Origin: Elusimicrobiota bacterium
GTDB lineage: Bacteria > Elusimicrobiota > Elusimicrobia > Elusimicrobiales > UBA9959
DNA: 64,000 bases
NCBI GenBank assembly: GCA_026388155.1
Contig: JAPLKI010000010.1
Coordinates: forward strand, 124,001 to 188,000
Reading direction: 5' to 3'
Shown: in pieces, positions 33,539 through 42,375 of the stretch
Layout: every line of letters begins with the position of its first letter
How positions within the stretch are numbered: position 1 is the first letter of the stretch
The notes under the pieces: generated by a model
Seen by the model: the letters and a program-made list of their open reading frames with translations, nothing else
What the model was told of the DNA's origin: nothing
The model's database searches: none
Position numbers and translations under genes: made by a program

Positions 33539-34021
33539 ATGCCCATAACTCTTTACCGCATAGACGACCGTCTGGTACACGGACAGGTGGTGGAAGCCTG
33601 GGTGCCGTACCTGCACGCGGGTGAAATAGCCGTTATTTCGGATGATATAGCGCACGATGCCATGCGACAGACTATAATGCGCTTTGCCGCGCCGGAAGGC
33701 GTGGGTCTGAAAATACTGCCTGTGGCGGAGGCTCCCGCTTACCTGTTGACGGCGGAAGCCTCCGCCTCCAACATGCTTGTGCTTTTACCCGGGCTTGCCG
33801 AGGCGGTGGATCTTATAAAAAAAGGCGTAAAAATAACCAAACTCAATGTGGGGGGTATGCATTACTCGGCGGGCAAGAACCTCTCCATAGGTAAGGCGAT
33901 TTTCTTAAACGACGCCGATTGCGCGGCGCTTCGGTTCCTTTCCGATTCCAACGTTATTATAGAGGGCCGCGGCGTGCCTTCCGACAGCCCCTTGGACCTT
34001 ATTGCGGCTATAGCAAGCTAG
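33539..34021 (+). CDS. PTS mannose-family EIIB component
   Basis: 160 residues. The N-terminus MPITLYRIDDRLVHGQVVEAW carries the active His14 in the invariant RxDxRLxHGQ context. NVGGMHY and FLNDADCAALR follow the family pattern. Transfers phosphate from EIIA to the sugar carried by EIIC/EIID. No Shine-Dalgarno is seen; the spacer upstream is a word hairpin. Confidence 0.94.
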   Translation: MPITLYRIDDRLVHGQVVEAWVPYLHAGEIAVISDDIAHDAMRQTIMRFAAPEGVGLKILPVAEAPAYLLTAEASASNMLVLLPGLAEAVDLIKKGVKITKLNVGGMHYSAGKNLSIGKAIFLNDADCAALRFLSDSNVIIEGRGVPSDSPLDLIAAIAS

Positions 34022-34100
34022 CGGCTAGAGTAGAGGGGGCAGGGGTTCAGGGAAGGAGTTCCTTATTTCTCTCTCCCCTCTGCCTTAAACGCTCGCCCCC
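34021..34100. repeat. Word hairpin (AGAGGGGGCAGGGG family)
   Basis: Left arm CGGCTAGAGTAGAGGGGGCA and GGGGTTCAG; apex GGAAGGAGTTCCTTA; right arm TCTCTCCCCTCTGCC and CGCTCGCCCCC. Confidence 0.8.
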
Positions 34101-34116
34101 ATATGCTAAGTTCCAT

Positions 34117-34737
34117 ATGATTTTAATCTTAAAAGCCCTTATCTCAAGCGCGCTCGCCGGTCTGCTTGAACTTGACACCGTGCAGGCGGGGCAGTTCCTG
34201 TTGTCGCGTCCGGCCCTTGTGGGGCCGCTGCTGGGCGCCTTAAACGGGTGCGTTCTTGAAGGCGCGCGCCTTGGCGTTTTAATTGAACTCATTTATATTG
34301 ACTTCATACCGGTGGGCGGGGTGGTGCCCCCGAACGGCGCTGTAGCCGCGGCGGTGGGAGTGCTCGCGCATGCCTGGGCGGGACTTGCCCCGTCGTTGGC
34401 TTTTTTTACGGGACTCTTTGCCGGAGGCTTATACTCTTTTGTGGAATATCATCTGCGCTCCTCACGCTCGCGCCGCAACAGTGTGATTGAAGCCGGGGTT
34501 AAGGCGGGCAGTGAACGGATGAATTACTGGGTCGCGGACGCTCTGCTTGGCGAAAGCGCGGCTGTTTCACTTTACGTTTTCCTTTTTTCCGGGGTGATTT
34601 TTTTAGCGGGACGATTTTTTAAGCTGGAAACTCTGACTCCCGCCATGAACTTCGCTTATTCGCTAATGCCCTGGCTGGGCCTAAGCGGGCTGTATTTCAG
34701 GTTCAGAGCGCAGATATATAAAAAGGGCAGCGGCTAG
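34117..34737 (+). CDS. PTS mannose-family EIIC component (short)
   Basis: 206 residues, shorter than the usual ~250. Several hydrophobic segments are visible (LILKALISSALAGLLELD, GPLLGALNGCVLEGARLGVLIELIYIDFIPVGG, GVLAHAWAGLAPSLAFFTGL, VSLYVFLFSGVIFLAG). The LIELIYIDFIPVGGVVPPNG stretch is the family substrate-channel signature. Starts at ATG 34117 because the frame upstream overlaps EIIB antiparallel to its sense. Works with EIID as the membrane translocator. Short length suggests a reduced C-terminus but not a pseudogene. Confidence 0.88.
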   Translation: MILILKALISSALAGLLELDTVQAGQFLLSRPALVGPLLGALNGCVLEGARLGVLIELIYIDFIPVGGVVPPNGAVAAAVGVLAHAWAGLAPSLAFFTGLFAGGLYSFVEYHLRSSRSRRNSVIEAGVKAGSERMNYWVADALLGESAAVSLYVFLFSGVIFLAGRFFKLETLTPAMNFAYSLMPWLGLSGLYFRFRAQIYKKGSG

Positions 34738-34833
34738 GGTAGTGACTCTGGCCTGTCGCGGGACTCTGTCGCCGTCCGCGACTAAGGGGATAGGGTTTAG
34801 GGTGCATACTAAATATAGCGAAACGAAGAACAT
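34738..34833. other. Spacer with a partial word element
   Basis: Contains GTCGCGGGACTCTGTC with CGTCCGCGAC downstream and TAGGGTTTAGGG words on one side only. It looks like a damaged copy of the neighbouring word hairpins. Confidence 0.35.
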
Positions 34834-35730
34834 ATGAGCATGGAAACAGAAGAAAAAAAGTCACTGCCTTATACGCCAGCCGCCGGCCCCTATCCCCTGT
34901 TCTCTATATTCCTGCGCTCTTTCTTCATACAGGCGGGCTGGAATTACGAACGCAGTCAGAATGTGGGTTTTGCTTTTGCCCTGCTTCCGGCGCTCCGCAG
35001 GGTTTACGGTAATACTGCGAGTTTTTACTCGGCGCTTTTGCGGCATTTGGAGTTTTTCAATACCCAGCCTTACATGGCGGGTTTTGTTCTGGGCAATGTG
35101 GCAAAAATGGAGGAAAAACTGTCCGCAGGCACCGAAAATGAGGGGGACATACGCACGCTGACCGGAGTTAAGCAGGCGTTAGCGCAAAGCTTCGCGGCAA
35201 TAGGCGACAGAATTTTCTGGGGCCGCCTCAAACCGATGACTATCCAGGTTTGCCTGATAGTGTGGACGCTTGGCGGTTTTTACGGGTGGCTATTAACCTC
35301 GCATCAGGAAACGCCTTCCCTTTGGCTGATCCTCGCGGGGCCGCTTTCTGGGGCCGCCGCCTATTCGGCCGTCGCCGTTTACTGGCGCTGGAAAGGCATA
35401 AAACTCGGGTTTGAATGCGGCGGGTCCTCAAGCTGCGGCCTTGAAGCCCTGAACTGGTCGCGCTTTATACGGCGCCTCAGCGTGGCAGGTTTCGCCTTTT
35501 CCCTGTTAATAACGCTGGCGGCCCTCGCCCTGTTTATAATTTTTAACTGCCTCAGGTGCTCAGGTTCCGGCCTCGTTCTTCGCCTTTGCCTGCCGGCGGG
35601 CGTTTTAATCTTGCACCGCATAGCGCGCAAATTCGGCTATTCTGTTTTTTTTGTAATCGGTCTGGTGCTTGCGGCTTCGCTATTTCTTTTTTTGGCGCTT
35701 AAACTAAAACCATTCAGTCTCTGCTTATGA
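34834..35730 (+). CDS. PTS mannose-family EIID component
   Basis: 298 residues. FLRSFFIQAGWNYERSQNVGFAFALLPALRRVY matches the EIID start, followed by FFNTQPYMAGFVLGNVAKMEE, the soluble helix GVKQALAQSFAAIGDRIFWG and three or four C-terminal hydrophobic helices. Forms the permease with EIIC. Its stop overlaps the HPr ATG by four bases (ATGA). Confidence 0.92.
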   Translation: MSMETEEKKSLPYTPAAGPYPLFSIFLRSFFIQAGWNYERSQNVGFAFALLPALRRVYGNTASFYSALLRHLEFFNTQPYMAGFVLGNVAKMEEKLSAGTENEGDIRTLTGVKQALAQSFAAIGDRIFWGRLKPMTIQVCLIVWTLGGFYGWLLTSHQETPSLWLILAGPLSGAAAYSAVAVYWRWKGIKLGFECGGSSSCGLEALNWSRFIRRLSVAGFAFSLLITLAALALFIIFNCLRCSGSGLVLRLCLPAGVLILHRIARKFGYSVFFVIGLVLAASLFLFLALKLKPFSLCL

Positions 35731-35993
35731 TTAAAAAGGACATTCGCATAATCAACGAACTAGGCATACACGCCCGGCCCGCCGGCATGCTTGCCAATAC
35801 CGCTTCAAAATTCGCCTGCGAAGTGATGCTTATAAAAGACAAAATGGAAGTGAACTGCAAGAGCATTATGGGCATAATGACGCTCGCAGCGGGAAAGGAT
35901 TCAACGCTTACCGTGGTGGCTAACGGCCGGGACGAAGCGGCCGCTATTGCGGCCATAGAGGAATTGTTCGCGAGGAAATTTGACGAGGACTAA
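35727..35993 (+). CDS. ptsH: Phosphocarrier protein HPr
   Basis: 88 residues. GIHARPAGMLA carries the catalytic His15, phosphorylated by EI. CKSIMGIMTLAAGKDSTL carries Ser46, the target of HprK. Both regulatory sites are intact, so HprK-dependent control of the PTS (and possibly of catabolite regulation) is expected. Translationally coupled to EIID. Confidence 0.95.
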   Translation: MIKKDIRIINELGIHARPAGMLANTASKFACEVMLIKDKMEVNCKSIMGIMTLAAGKDSTLTVVANGRDEAAAIAAIEELFARKFDED

Positions 35994-35998
35994 CAACG

Positions 35999-36132
35999 GC
36001 AGGGGTTGGCGTATAGGGAATAAGGTTTTAAAGTAGGTGGTCAAGTGAAAGGGCCAATGGAGGAATAGATGAAAAATTATAAGATCGGTATTCATTCGCT
36101 ATCCGCCCGCCGCTATCCGCCCGCCGCTATTC
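35999..36132. repeat. Word hairpin with tandem CGCTATCCGCCCGC
   Basis: Left half GGGGTTGGCGTATAGGGAAT; right half repeats CGCTATCCGCCCGC twice then CGCTATTCAG. Pairing is imperfect; the right half is a local tandem duplication of 14 bases. The ptsI Shine-Dalgarno follows it. Confidence 0.65.
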
Positions 36133-36145
36133 AGTGGAGAAAATT

Positions 36146-37873
36146 ATGCTTATAAAAAAAGGTATCGCGGCCAGCCTCGGCATAGTCATAGGCAAGGCGC
36201 ACATCATTAAAGAGGAAAACATCCTCATAGAGCAGAAGGAGATCCCGCCTGAAAAAGTGAAAGCCGAGATAAAGCGTTTCAGGGAAGCCCTTGAAAAAAC
36301 AAAATCCGACCTGGACGCCATCCGCACAAAAGTGCTTGCGGTGCTCGGCAAACAGCATGCGAAACTGATAGATTCCCATCACCTTATTTTAAGCGACCCG
36401 CTTATCACCAAGGAAGTACCGAAGCTTATAGCCGAAAAGGGAGTGAATGCGGAATTCGCACTGTCGGAAATACTTGACAGCGCCGAACAGGAATTTGAAA
36501 AAATAGAAGATGAATTTTTTCACGAGCGCAAACACGATATTTTTGACGTCGGCAAGAAAATCATTTCAAACCTGGTAAACAGCGAAAAGGTTTCCCTTAA
36601 AGACATCAAAGAGCCGGTTATCATAATCGCCCACAATCTCTATCCTTCCGATACCCTGCATATCAGGGAGTCAAATAAGGTGCTGGGCTTCTGCATGGAT
36701 CTGGGCTCAAAGTCAAGCCACACGGCCATTTTCGCGCAGAGCATGGGAATACCGGCCGTGGTCGGGCTCTCGGATATCAGCCGCCAGATACAAAGCGGGG
36801 ATCTGGTTATAGTTGACGGCGAGCAGGGCATGGTAATAATCTCGCCCACGGCTGAGATAATCGCCAAGTACAAGCTGCGCCAGGCGGAACTGCATAAGCA
36901 GGAGATCTTTTTCCACCGTCTGAAAGGCTTGCCCACCGTCACGCGCGACGGCCACAAGATAAGCCTGATGGTGAACCTGGATTCCTCCGCCGACGCCCAG
37001 GAGCTGGCCGCGGCAAAATCAGAGGGCGTGGGGCTTTTCAGAACGGAATTCCTTTACATGAACCGCAATGCCGTGCCCACGGAGGAGGAGCAGTTGAAGG
37101 CTTACTCGAATGTGGCGCGCGCGCTTGGGTCGCTGCCGCTCACCATAAGGACGGCCGACATAGGCGGAGACAGGGCCACCCAGCTTGGCATAAAAGGACT
37201 GAAGGACGAACGCAATCCTTTCATGGGTTTCCGGGGTATAAGGCTTTTTATCAAATACCCGGAATTATTAAAAACCCAGCTGCGGGCCATTTATAAGGCC
37301 AATGCCGACGCGACTATAAAGATAATGATCCCGATGGTCTCCTCCCTTGACGAGGTAACCACCGTGAAGAAAATGGCCCAGGAAGTGAAAACGGAGCTGT
37401 CTGAGGAGGGCTTTGCAATAAAAAAAGATCCCGAATTCGGCGTGATGGTGGAAATTCCGGCCGCCGCCATTATTCTGGACTCGCTCCTGGGCGAGATAGA
37501 CTTTGTTTCCATAGGCACCAACGATCTGGTGCAGTACACACTGGCCGTGGACAGGATAAACCAGTATGTTTCCGAGCTTTACGAGCCTTTCCACCCCGCG
37601 GTGCTGCGGCTTATAAATCTTGTGGTGCAGACGGCGCATAAAAAAGGCAAGCCCGTAAGTGTTTGCGGCGAGATGGCCTCGGACCCTTACGCTATACCGT
37701 TGCTTGTCGGCCTTGGGGTGGACATCCTTTCGGTGCCTCTGAAAATGTATCTGCGCGCGAAATATTCCGTGCGCATAATGAATTTTGAGCGGTTTTCCGC
37801 CCTTGCCCAACAGGCGCTGGGTCTTCCCGCCTCGGAGCAGATAAGGAAAATGGTGGAGGACGAACTGAAGTAA
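36146..37873 (+). CDS. ptsI: PTS enzyme I
   Basis: Phosphoenolpyruvate-protein phosphotransferase, 575 residues. The ATG at 36146 is chosen over the GTG at 36134 because TGGAG lies just upstream. Domains: EIN (1-~240) with the active His192 in GSKSSHTAIFAQSMGIPAVV, and the EIC barrel with GVGLFRTEFLYM, NPFMGFRGIRL, GTNDLVQYTLAVDR and the C-terminal catalytic Cys region VSVCGEMASDP. Phosphorylates HPr at His15. Confidence 0.97.
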   Translation: MLIKKGIAASLGIVIGKAHIIKEENILIEQKEIPPEKVKAEIKRFREALEKTKSDLDAIRTKVLAVLGKQHAKLIDSHHLILSDPLITKEVPKLIAEKGVNAEFALSEILDSAEQEFEKIEDEFFHERKHDIFDVGKKIISNLVNSEKVSLKDIKEPVIIIAHNLYPSDTLHIRESNKVLGFCMDLGSKSSHTAIFAQSMGIPAVVGLSDISRQIQSGDLVIVDGEQGMVIISPTAEIIAKYKLRQAELHKQEIFFHRLKGLPTVTRDGHKISLMVNLDSSADAQELAAAKSEGVGLFRTEFLYMNRNAVPTEEEQLKAYSNVARALGSLPLTIRTADIGGDRATQLGIKGLKDERNPFMGFRGIRLFIKYPELLKTQLRAIYKANADATIKIMIPMVSSLDEVTTVKKMAQEVKTELSEEGFAIKKDPEFGVMVEIPAAAIILDSLLGEIDFVSIGTNDLVQYTLAVDRINQYVSELYEPFHPAVLRLINLVVQTAHKKGKPVSVCGEMASDPYAIPLLVGLGVDILSVPLKMYLRAKYSVRIMNFERFSALAQQALGLPASEQIRKMVEDELK

Positions 37874-37879
37874 GCGGGC

Positions 37880-37977
37880 AGTCTGAGAGTCGTAGCTTCA
37901 AAGAGTCAAGAATCCAAGATGCAAGATTGGAAAACTCTCAGACCCTCAGACTCTAAGACGCTAAGACGCTAAGACTT
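37880..37977. repeat. Word hairpin (CTCAGACTCTAAGAC family)
   Basis: Left arm AGTCTGAGAGTCGTAGCTTC and AGAGTC; apex ATTGGAAAACTC; right arm CTCAGACCCTCAGACTCTAA, then GACGCTAAGACGCTAAGAC. The right side holds a tandem GACGCTAA repeat. lepA follows without a Shine-Dalgarno. Confidence 0.75.
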
Positions 37978-37993
37978 ACGGCCATACAATGTC

Positions 37994-39808
37994 ATGAACA
38001 TCCGCAACTTCTCCATTATCGCCCACATTGACCACGGCAAATCAACGCTGGCCGACCGTTTTATAGAGATCACGAACACCATCCCGGAAAGGATGATGAA
38101 AGAGCAGTACCTGGACGGGATGGAGCTTGAACGCGAGCGCGGCATCACCATAAAAGCCAAGGCTGTCAGGATGCTCTACACTTCCGGGGTGGACGGCAAG
38201 GACTATATCCTTAACCTCATTGATACCCCGGGCCACGTGGACTTCTCCTATGAGGTTTCGCGCGCGATGGCGGCCTGCGAGGGGGCTATATTGCTCGTTG
38301 ACGCTTCCCAGGGAGTAGAAGCGCAGACGCTTGCCCACGCGCATCTGGCGCAGTCGCTGGGGCTTACCATCATCCCCGTCATCAACAAAATAGACCTTGA
38401 ACACTCAAACCCCGACGCCACCGAGGAACAGATCTGGGAAGTGCTTAAGAATCCGGCGGAATCATCGCGCATCAGCGCCAAGGACGGACGCGGAGCCCGC
38501 GAAGTGCTTGAGCGCGTAATCAGCGAGATCCCGGCGCCCCGCGGAACCGCCTCCAAGCCGCTTAAAGCGCTCGTCTTCGACTCATTCTATGATGTGTACA
38601 AGGGCGTCATTATTTTCACCAGGGTGGTGGACGGGGCCATTTCGGCCGGAAAGCATATCTCATTTTATTCGAACGGGGCAAGCTATAAGGTTGAGGAGGT
38701 AGGTTACCTCACGCCGAAGCTCGTGAAAGCCGGTTCCATCAAGACCGGCGAGGTGGGCTATATTATCGCCGGCATCCGCGACATCCATGAGATCAAGATG
38801 GGCGATACGATGTTTGAAAAAGAACACCCCATAGACAAGCCCCTCTCAGGCTACAAAGACGTCAACCCGGTGGTGTTTGCCGGTTTTTATCCGGTCAACA
38901 CCACGGATTACACCGCGCTTAAAACCGCCATAGAGAAGCTCAACCTTACGGACTCCTCGTTCAATTTTCAGGGCGAGACTTCCAAGGCCCTCGGTTTCGG
39001 GTTCCGGCTCGGTTTCATGGGGCTTCTGCACCTGGACATCATCCGTGAGCGCATTGAGCGCGAGTTCAACATCCCCCTGATAGCCACCAATCCCAATGTC
39101 ATCTATAAAGTGCTCGCAAAGACCCATTCCAACTCCAAAGAGAGCAAATATATTGAGGTTACAAATCCAGCGGATTTCCCGCATTACGGCGATGTCATGG
39201 ACATAATGGAACCATATGTGCGCGCCAATATTATAGCCCCGCTGATCTATATGGAAGGCATAATGAATCTGCTCAAGGAAAAACGTGGCGAGCACATAAA
39301 GATAGAGTATATCACCGCCACGCGGGTCATAGTGGAGTATTACCTGCCTTTGAGCGAGATCATCATAGACTTTTACGACAAGCTCAAATCCGTTTCCAAG
39401 GGCTACGCCTCCTTTGACTACGAACCCTATGAGTACAGGTCATCGGATATGGTGAAAATTGAAATACTCCTTCACGCGGAAGTGGTGGACGCGCTGTCAT
39501 TCATCGTGCACCGCTCCAAAGCGCTTCACAGCTCAAGGCTGCTTTGCGAGAAACTGAAGGAACTTATACCGAGGCATATGTTTGAAATAGCGGTGCAGGC
39601 CCAGGTGGGCGGCAAAATTATAGCCCGCGAAACCATCGGGGCCATGCGAAAGGATGTGCTTGCCAAGTGCTATGGGGGCGACATCACCCGCAAGCGAAAG
39701 CTGCTTGAAAAGCAGAAGGAAGGCAAGCGCAAAATGAAAACGCTGGGCTCTGTGGAAATACCGCAGGAAGCGTTCATGTCGCTGTTAAAGATAAGCCAGA
39801 ACAAGTGA
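37994..39808 (+). CDS. lepA: Elongation factor 4 (back-translocase)
   Basis: Ribosomal GTPase, 604 residues, close to the usual ~600. G1 AHIDHGKSTLADR, G2/switch ERERGITIKAKAVRM, G3 DTPGHVDFSYEV, G4 NKIDL. The EF4-specific C-terminal domain includes KRKKLLEKQKEGKRKMK-like basic residues (39690-39740) and ends with IPQEAFMSLLKI. Next to the signal peptidase gene, a pairing (lepA-lepB) seen widely. Confidence 0.97.
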   Translation: MNIRNFSIIAHIDHGKSTLADRFIEITNTIPERMMKEQYLDGMELERERGITIKAKAVRMLYTSGVDGKDYILNLIDTPGHVDFSYEVSRAMAACEGAILLVDASQGVEAQTLAHAHLAQSLGLTIIPVINKIDLEHSNPDATEEQIWEVLKNPAESSRISAKDGRGAREVLERVISEIPAPRGTASKPLKALVFDSFYDVYKGVIIFTRVVDGAISAGKHISFYSNGASYKVEEVGYLTPKLVKAGSIKTGEVGYIIAGIRDIHEIKMGDTMFEKEHPIDKPLSGYKDVNPVVFAGFYPVNTTDYTALKTAIEKLNLTDSSFNFQGETSKALGFGFRLGFMGLLHLDIIRERIEREFNIPLIATNPNVIYKVLAKTHSNSKESKYIEVTNPADFPHYGDVMDIMEPYVRANIIAPLIYMEGIMNLLKEKRGEHIKIEYITATRVIVEYYLPLSEIIIDFYDKLKSVSKGYASFDYEPYEYRSSDMVKIEILLHAEVVDALSFIVHRSKALHSSRLLCEKLKELIPRHMFEIAVQAQVGGKIIARETIGAMRKDVLAKCYGGDITRKRKLLEKQKEGKRKMKTLGSVEIPQEAFMSLLKISQNK

Positions 39809-39825
39809 AAATCCGGGTTGCCGGC

Positions 39826-40062
39826 TTTTCACGCCGCAGGCCATAAGCCGTAAGCCATAGGCGTAAAGGCTGCCGGGCTGAAGGCCGGAGTCGGGAAATG
39901 AAACTCTTTTACGGGTGTTTGCGTATTCTGGAGTAAGCCGTAAGCAGAAAAGCTGCCATAGGCTTTAAGTCATACGCCATAAGTTTGTAAGGAATTCCTT
40001 AAAAGCTTATGGCCTAAAGCATACGGTTTATGGCGGGCGCGGCGCCCTTATGGCTTATGGCA
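39826..40062. repeat. Double word-hairpin block (GCCATAAGCC family)
   Basis: Contains CAGGCCATAAGCCGTAAGCC near 39838. A second and clearer hairpin follows at 39953-40034: left words TGCCATAGGCTTTAAGTCAT and ACGCCATAAG, apex TAAGGAATTCCTTA, right AGCTTATGGCCTAAAGCATA and CGGTTTATGGC. A third partial set GCCCTTATGGCTTATGGC ends at 40062. Confidence 0.8.
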
Positions 40063-40102
40063 AACGATTTTATTGTGCTGTGACTTCAATAGGAGAAAAT
40101 TC

Positions 40103-41191
40103 ATGGAAGAAAAACTTTTTTGGGTCGGTATTTTGGTGGGAATTCACTTTTTTTTAACCCAGCACTTCAGGGATACGAACAAATTCGTTGGGAAAGCGGC
40201 TTTCACGCGCCTTTGGCACGCCGTCTTTATGGCGCTGCTCGGTTTTGTGGGCGGGGCTCTGCTTTCCGTAAGCCTTGACAACCGCAGCGGCGAAGTGGTA
40301 GCGGCGGTGCTTTTCAGCGCGCGTCAGTTTGCCTGGGGGGTCGCGGCGGCTGTCGTACTTGGCTTTTACGCCTTTTTTAAAGGCGACAAAACCCGCTATC
40401 AGGGGAAAGGGTCAGGGAAACCGCAAAGCGGTGTTACCCCAGCCTCGGATAGCGCCAAAGGTGCGCGTGTCACAGCCGTTAAGAAGGGGTCAGAAAACGA
40501 AAATCTGCCTCCGGCCATAAAGGAAGACCTTGAGTGGTCCGAAACCGTGTTCTCGGCGGTATTGCTTGCCTCGGTGGTGATGTATTTGTTCGTGCAGGCT
40601 TTCAAGATCCCGTCCGGTTCCATGAGGACCACTTTTCTTGAAGGAGACCACCTTTTTGTCAACAAATTCGTTTACGGTTTTCGTGTTCCCTATACCCATA
40701 AAAAATTCCTCGCTCTGAAAAAAATAAAACGAGGCGACATTGTTATTTTCCAGTTCCCGTCTCGGGACCCCGATGAGTTCCAGTGCGGCGGCAGGCAATA
40801 CGGCAAGGATTTTATAAAGCGCGTCATCGGTCTGCCGGGCGACAGGGTGGAGTTGAAAGACGGCAAAGTGTCTGTAAACGGCGTGCCCCTGAAAGAGGAG
40901 GCCTATGTGAAGTACCTTGATGATTTCCGCTATCCCGCCGACAAAAGTAAGGTTCCGCCGGGCGATTATCAGGTATACTGGGAAAAAAGGATGCTGGGCA
41001 AGATGTTCGCGGAGTATATAAAGGATAATTTCGGGCCCGTGATCGTGCCGCAGGGCCACTACATGATGATGGGTGACAACCGCGACCGTTCCTGCGATTC
41101 CCGCTACTGGGGGCCGGTGCCGGAATATCTCATAAAAGGCAAAGCAATGGTTATTTACTGGCCGCCCTCAAGAATGGGGTTCCCGGAATGA
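40103..41191 (+). CDS. lepB: Signal peptidase I
   Basis: 362 residues from the ATG at 40103 (AGGAGAAAATT upstream). An unusual N-terminal region of ~140 residues has two or three hydrophobic segments (FWVGILVGIHFF, WHAVFMALLGFVGGALL, FAWGVAAAVVLGFYAFF) before a Lys/Gly linker. The catalytic part follows with VMYLFVQAFKIPSGSMRTT (nucleophile Ser), FVNKFVYG, the general-base region KDFIKRVIGLPGDRVEL (Lys) and GDNRDRSCDSRYWGPVP. Removes signal peptides at the outer face of the inner membrane. Confidence 0.95.
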   Translation: MEEKLFWVGILVGIHFFLTQHFRDTNKFVGKAAFTRLWHAVFMALLGFVGGALLSVSLDNRSGEVVAAVLFSARQFAWGVAAAVVLGFYAFFKGDKTRYQGKGSGKPQSGVTPASDSAKGARVTAVKKGSENENLPPAIKEDLEWSETVFSAVLLASVVMYLFVQAFKIPSGSMRTTFLEGDHLFVNKFVYGFRVPYTHKKFLALKKIKRGDIVIFQFPSRDPDEFQCGGRQYGKDFIKRVIGLPGDRVELKDGKVSVNGVPLKEEAYVKYLDDFRYPADKSKVPPGDYQVYWEKRMLGKMFAEYIKDNFGPVIVPQGHYMMMGDNRDRSCDSRYWGPVPEYLIKGKAMVIYWPPSRMGFPE

Positions 41192-41204
41192 GTGGAAGAG
41201 ATTA

Positions 41205-41340
41205 CAGCGATAAAGAGTAGATGACGGTGCAGAAATTACGGCGATGGGGAAGAGATAAAGGTGATAGTTAAAGAATATTAGATTAACGAATTGTTGTTTC
41301 ATCGTTGTAATCATGTTGTTTTATCGCTGTAATCTCTTAA
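41205..41340. repeat. Word hairpin (GATTACAGCGATAAAG family)
   Basis: Left words AAGAGATTACAGCGATAAAG and AGAAATTACGGCGAT; right words CATCGTTGTAATCATG and TTTATCGCTGTAATCTCTTA. The outermost ~22 bp pair almost perfectly. It abuts the metF start. Confidence 0.85.
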
Positions 41341-41344
41341 TTAA

Positions 41345-42262
41345 ATGAAAATTTCCGAAAAACTGAAAGGACAGGAAAGGGTTTTCTCCTTTGAATTTTA
41401 CCCGCCTAAAAAAGAGGAGGATATACCGCTTCTCAAAACCGCCGTTGCGGAACTCAAGTGTCTGGCTCCGGATTTCGTCTCCATCACCCAGTCGCCTTCG
41501 AGCCTGAGCGGGCCGAGTTACGCGAGCCTCTTAAACACATTGGTTCTCAGCGGCGTGCTCAAACACGAGTTTTCGCTTGAGGTAATGGCCCATCTGACCT
41601 GTATTACTTTGAAAGACAGGGAAACTCTGGACGAAGCCGTGAAAGTGATGAGATTGCTGGGGCTTGAAAATGTCCTGGCGCTGCGCGGCGATCGCTCCGG
41701 CGGGGGAGGGGAGCCTCTCCTGTTCTCAAGGGCTTGGGAACTCGCGGCCGAGCTTAAAGGCCGAGGAGTTTTTGATATAGCCGCAGCCTGTTATCCTGAA
41801 AAACACCCCGAAGCACCAAGCCTTGAGGCTGACATTGACAACCTTAAAAGAAAAATAGACTGCGGCGCGTCTTTTGCTATTACACAACTTTTTCTGGATA
41901 ACGCCTCTTATTTCAGTTTCAGGGAAAAATGTGCGGCCAGAGGCGTTACCATACCCATAATACCCGGCATTATGCCGGTAACGGGGGTTTCGCAGCTTGC
42001 CAATTTTGCCGAAAGGATAAAGGTTAAGATCCCTGCCAGGCTTTCAGGGGCCCTTGCGAAGCTTTCTCCCGGCGGCACGGAGCCGGGGCCCGCCGCCAAG
42101 GCAGCCATAAGGGACTTCGGCGTAGCCTACGCAGCCGAGCAATGTATGGAACTGCTCAAAAACGGTGCTCCCGGTATTCACTTCTACACACTGAACCGCT
42201 CAAAAGCCACAGCGGCAGTGCTGAATCTGGTGAAAAAAGGGATAAGCCGGAAAGAATATTGA
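41345..42262 (+). CDS. metF: 5,10-methylenetetrahydrofolate reductase
   Basis: Reduces methylene-THF to methyl-THF. 305 residues, FAD-binding TIM barrel. FSFEFYPPKKEED carries the catalytic Glu, FVSITQSPSS and EVMAHLTCI follow, LALRGDR contacts the flavin, ITQLFLD and PIIPGIMPVTG complete the pattern, and the C-terminal GIHFYTLNRS is the family end. The ATG at 41345 has no Shine-Dalgarno; the upstream arm TCTCTTAATTAA ends at the start codon. Confidence 0.95.
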   Translation: MKISEKLKGQERVFSFEFYPPKKEEDIPLLKTAVAELKCLAPDFVSITQSPSSLSGPSYASLLNTLVLSGVLKHEFSLEVMAHLTCITLKDRETLDEAVKVMRLLGLENVLALRGDRSGGGGEPLLFSRAWELAAELKGRGVFDIAAACYPEKHPEAPSLEADIDNLKRKIDCGASFAITQLFLDNASYFSFREKCAARGVTIPIIPGIMPVTGVSQLANFAERIKVKIPARLSGALAKLSPGGTEPGPAAKAAIRDFGVAYAAEQCMELLKNGAPGIHFYTLNRSKATAAVLNLVKKGISRKEY

Positions 42263-42342
42263 AGATTTTAGATTCAAGATCGGAAAACTCCCGGATTCCC
42301 GGACTTCTCCGTGTTCGCTTGTAACTTGCAACTTAGTATAAT
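42260..42342. repeat. Half word-element and -10 candidate before the zinc-ribbon gene
   Basis: TTTTAGATTCAAGATCGG is followed by GGAAAACTCCCGG, then TTGTAACTTGCAACTTAG words that do not pair with the left side. A perfect TATAAT lies at 42337-42342, 34 bp before the next ATG. Confidence 0.5.
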
Positions 42343-42375
42343 TTAACCAGTGTAATAGGAAAAAGCGAGGATAAA

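Noticed and set aside
33919-34116. Upstream extension of the EIIC reading frame
   Set aside because: It overlaps the EIIB gene and a hairpin in a different frame; family similarity begins at the ATG at 34117.
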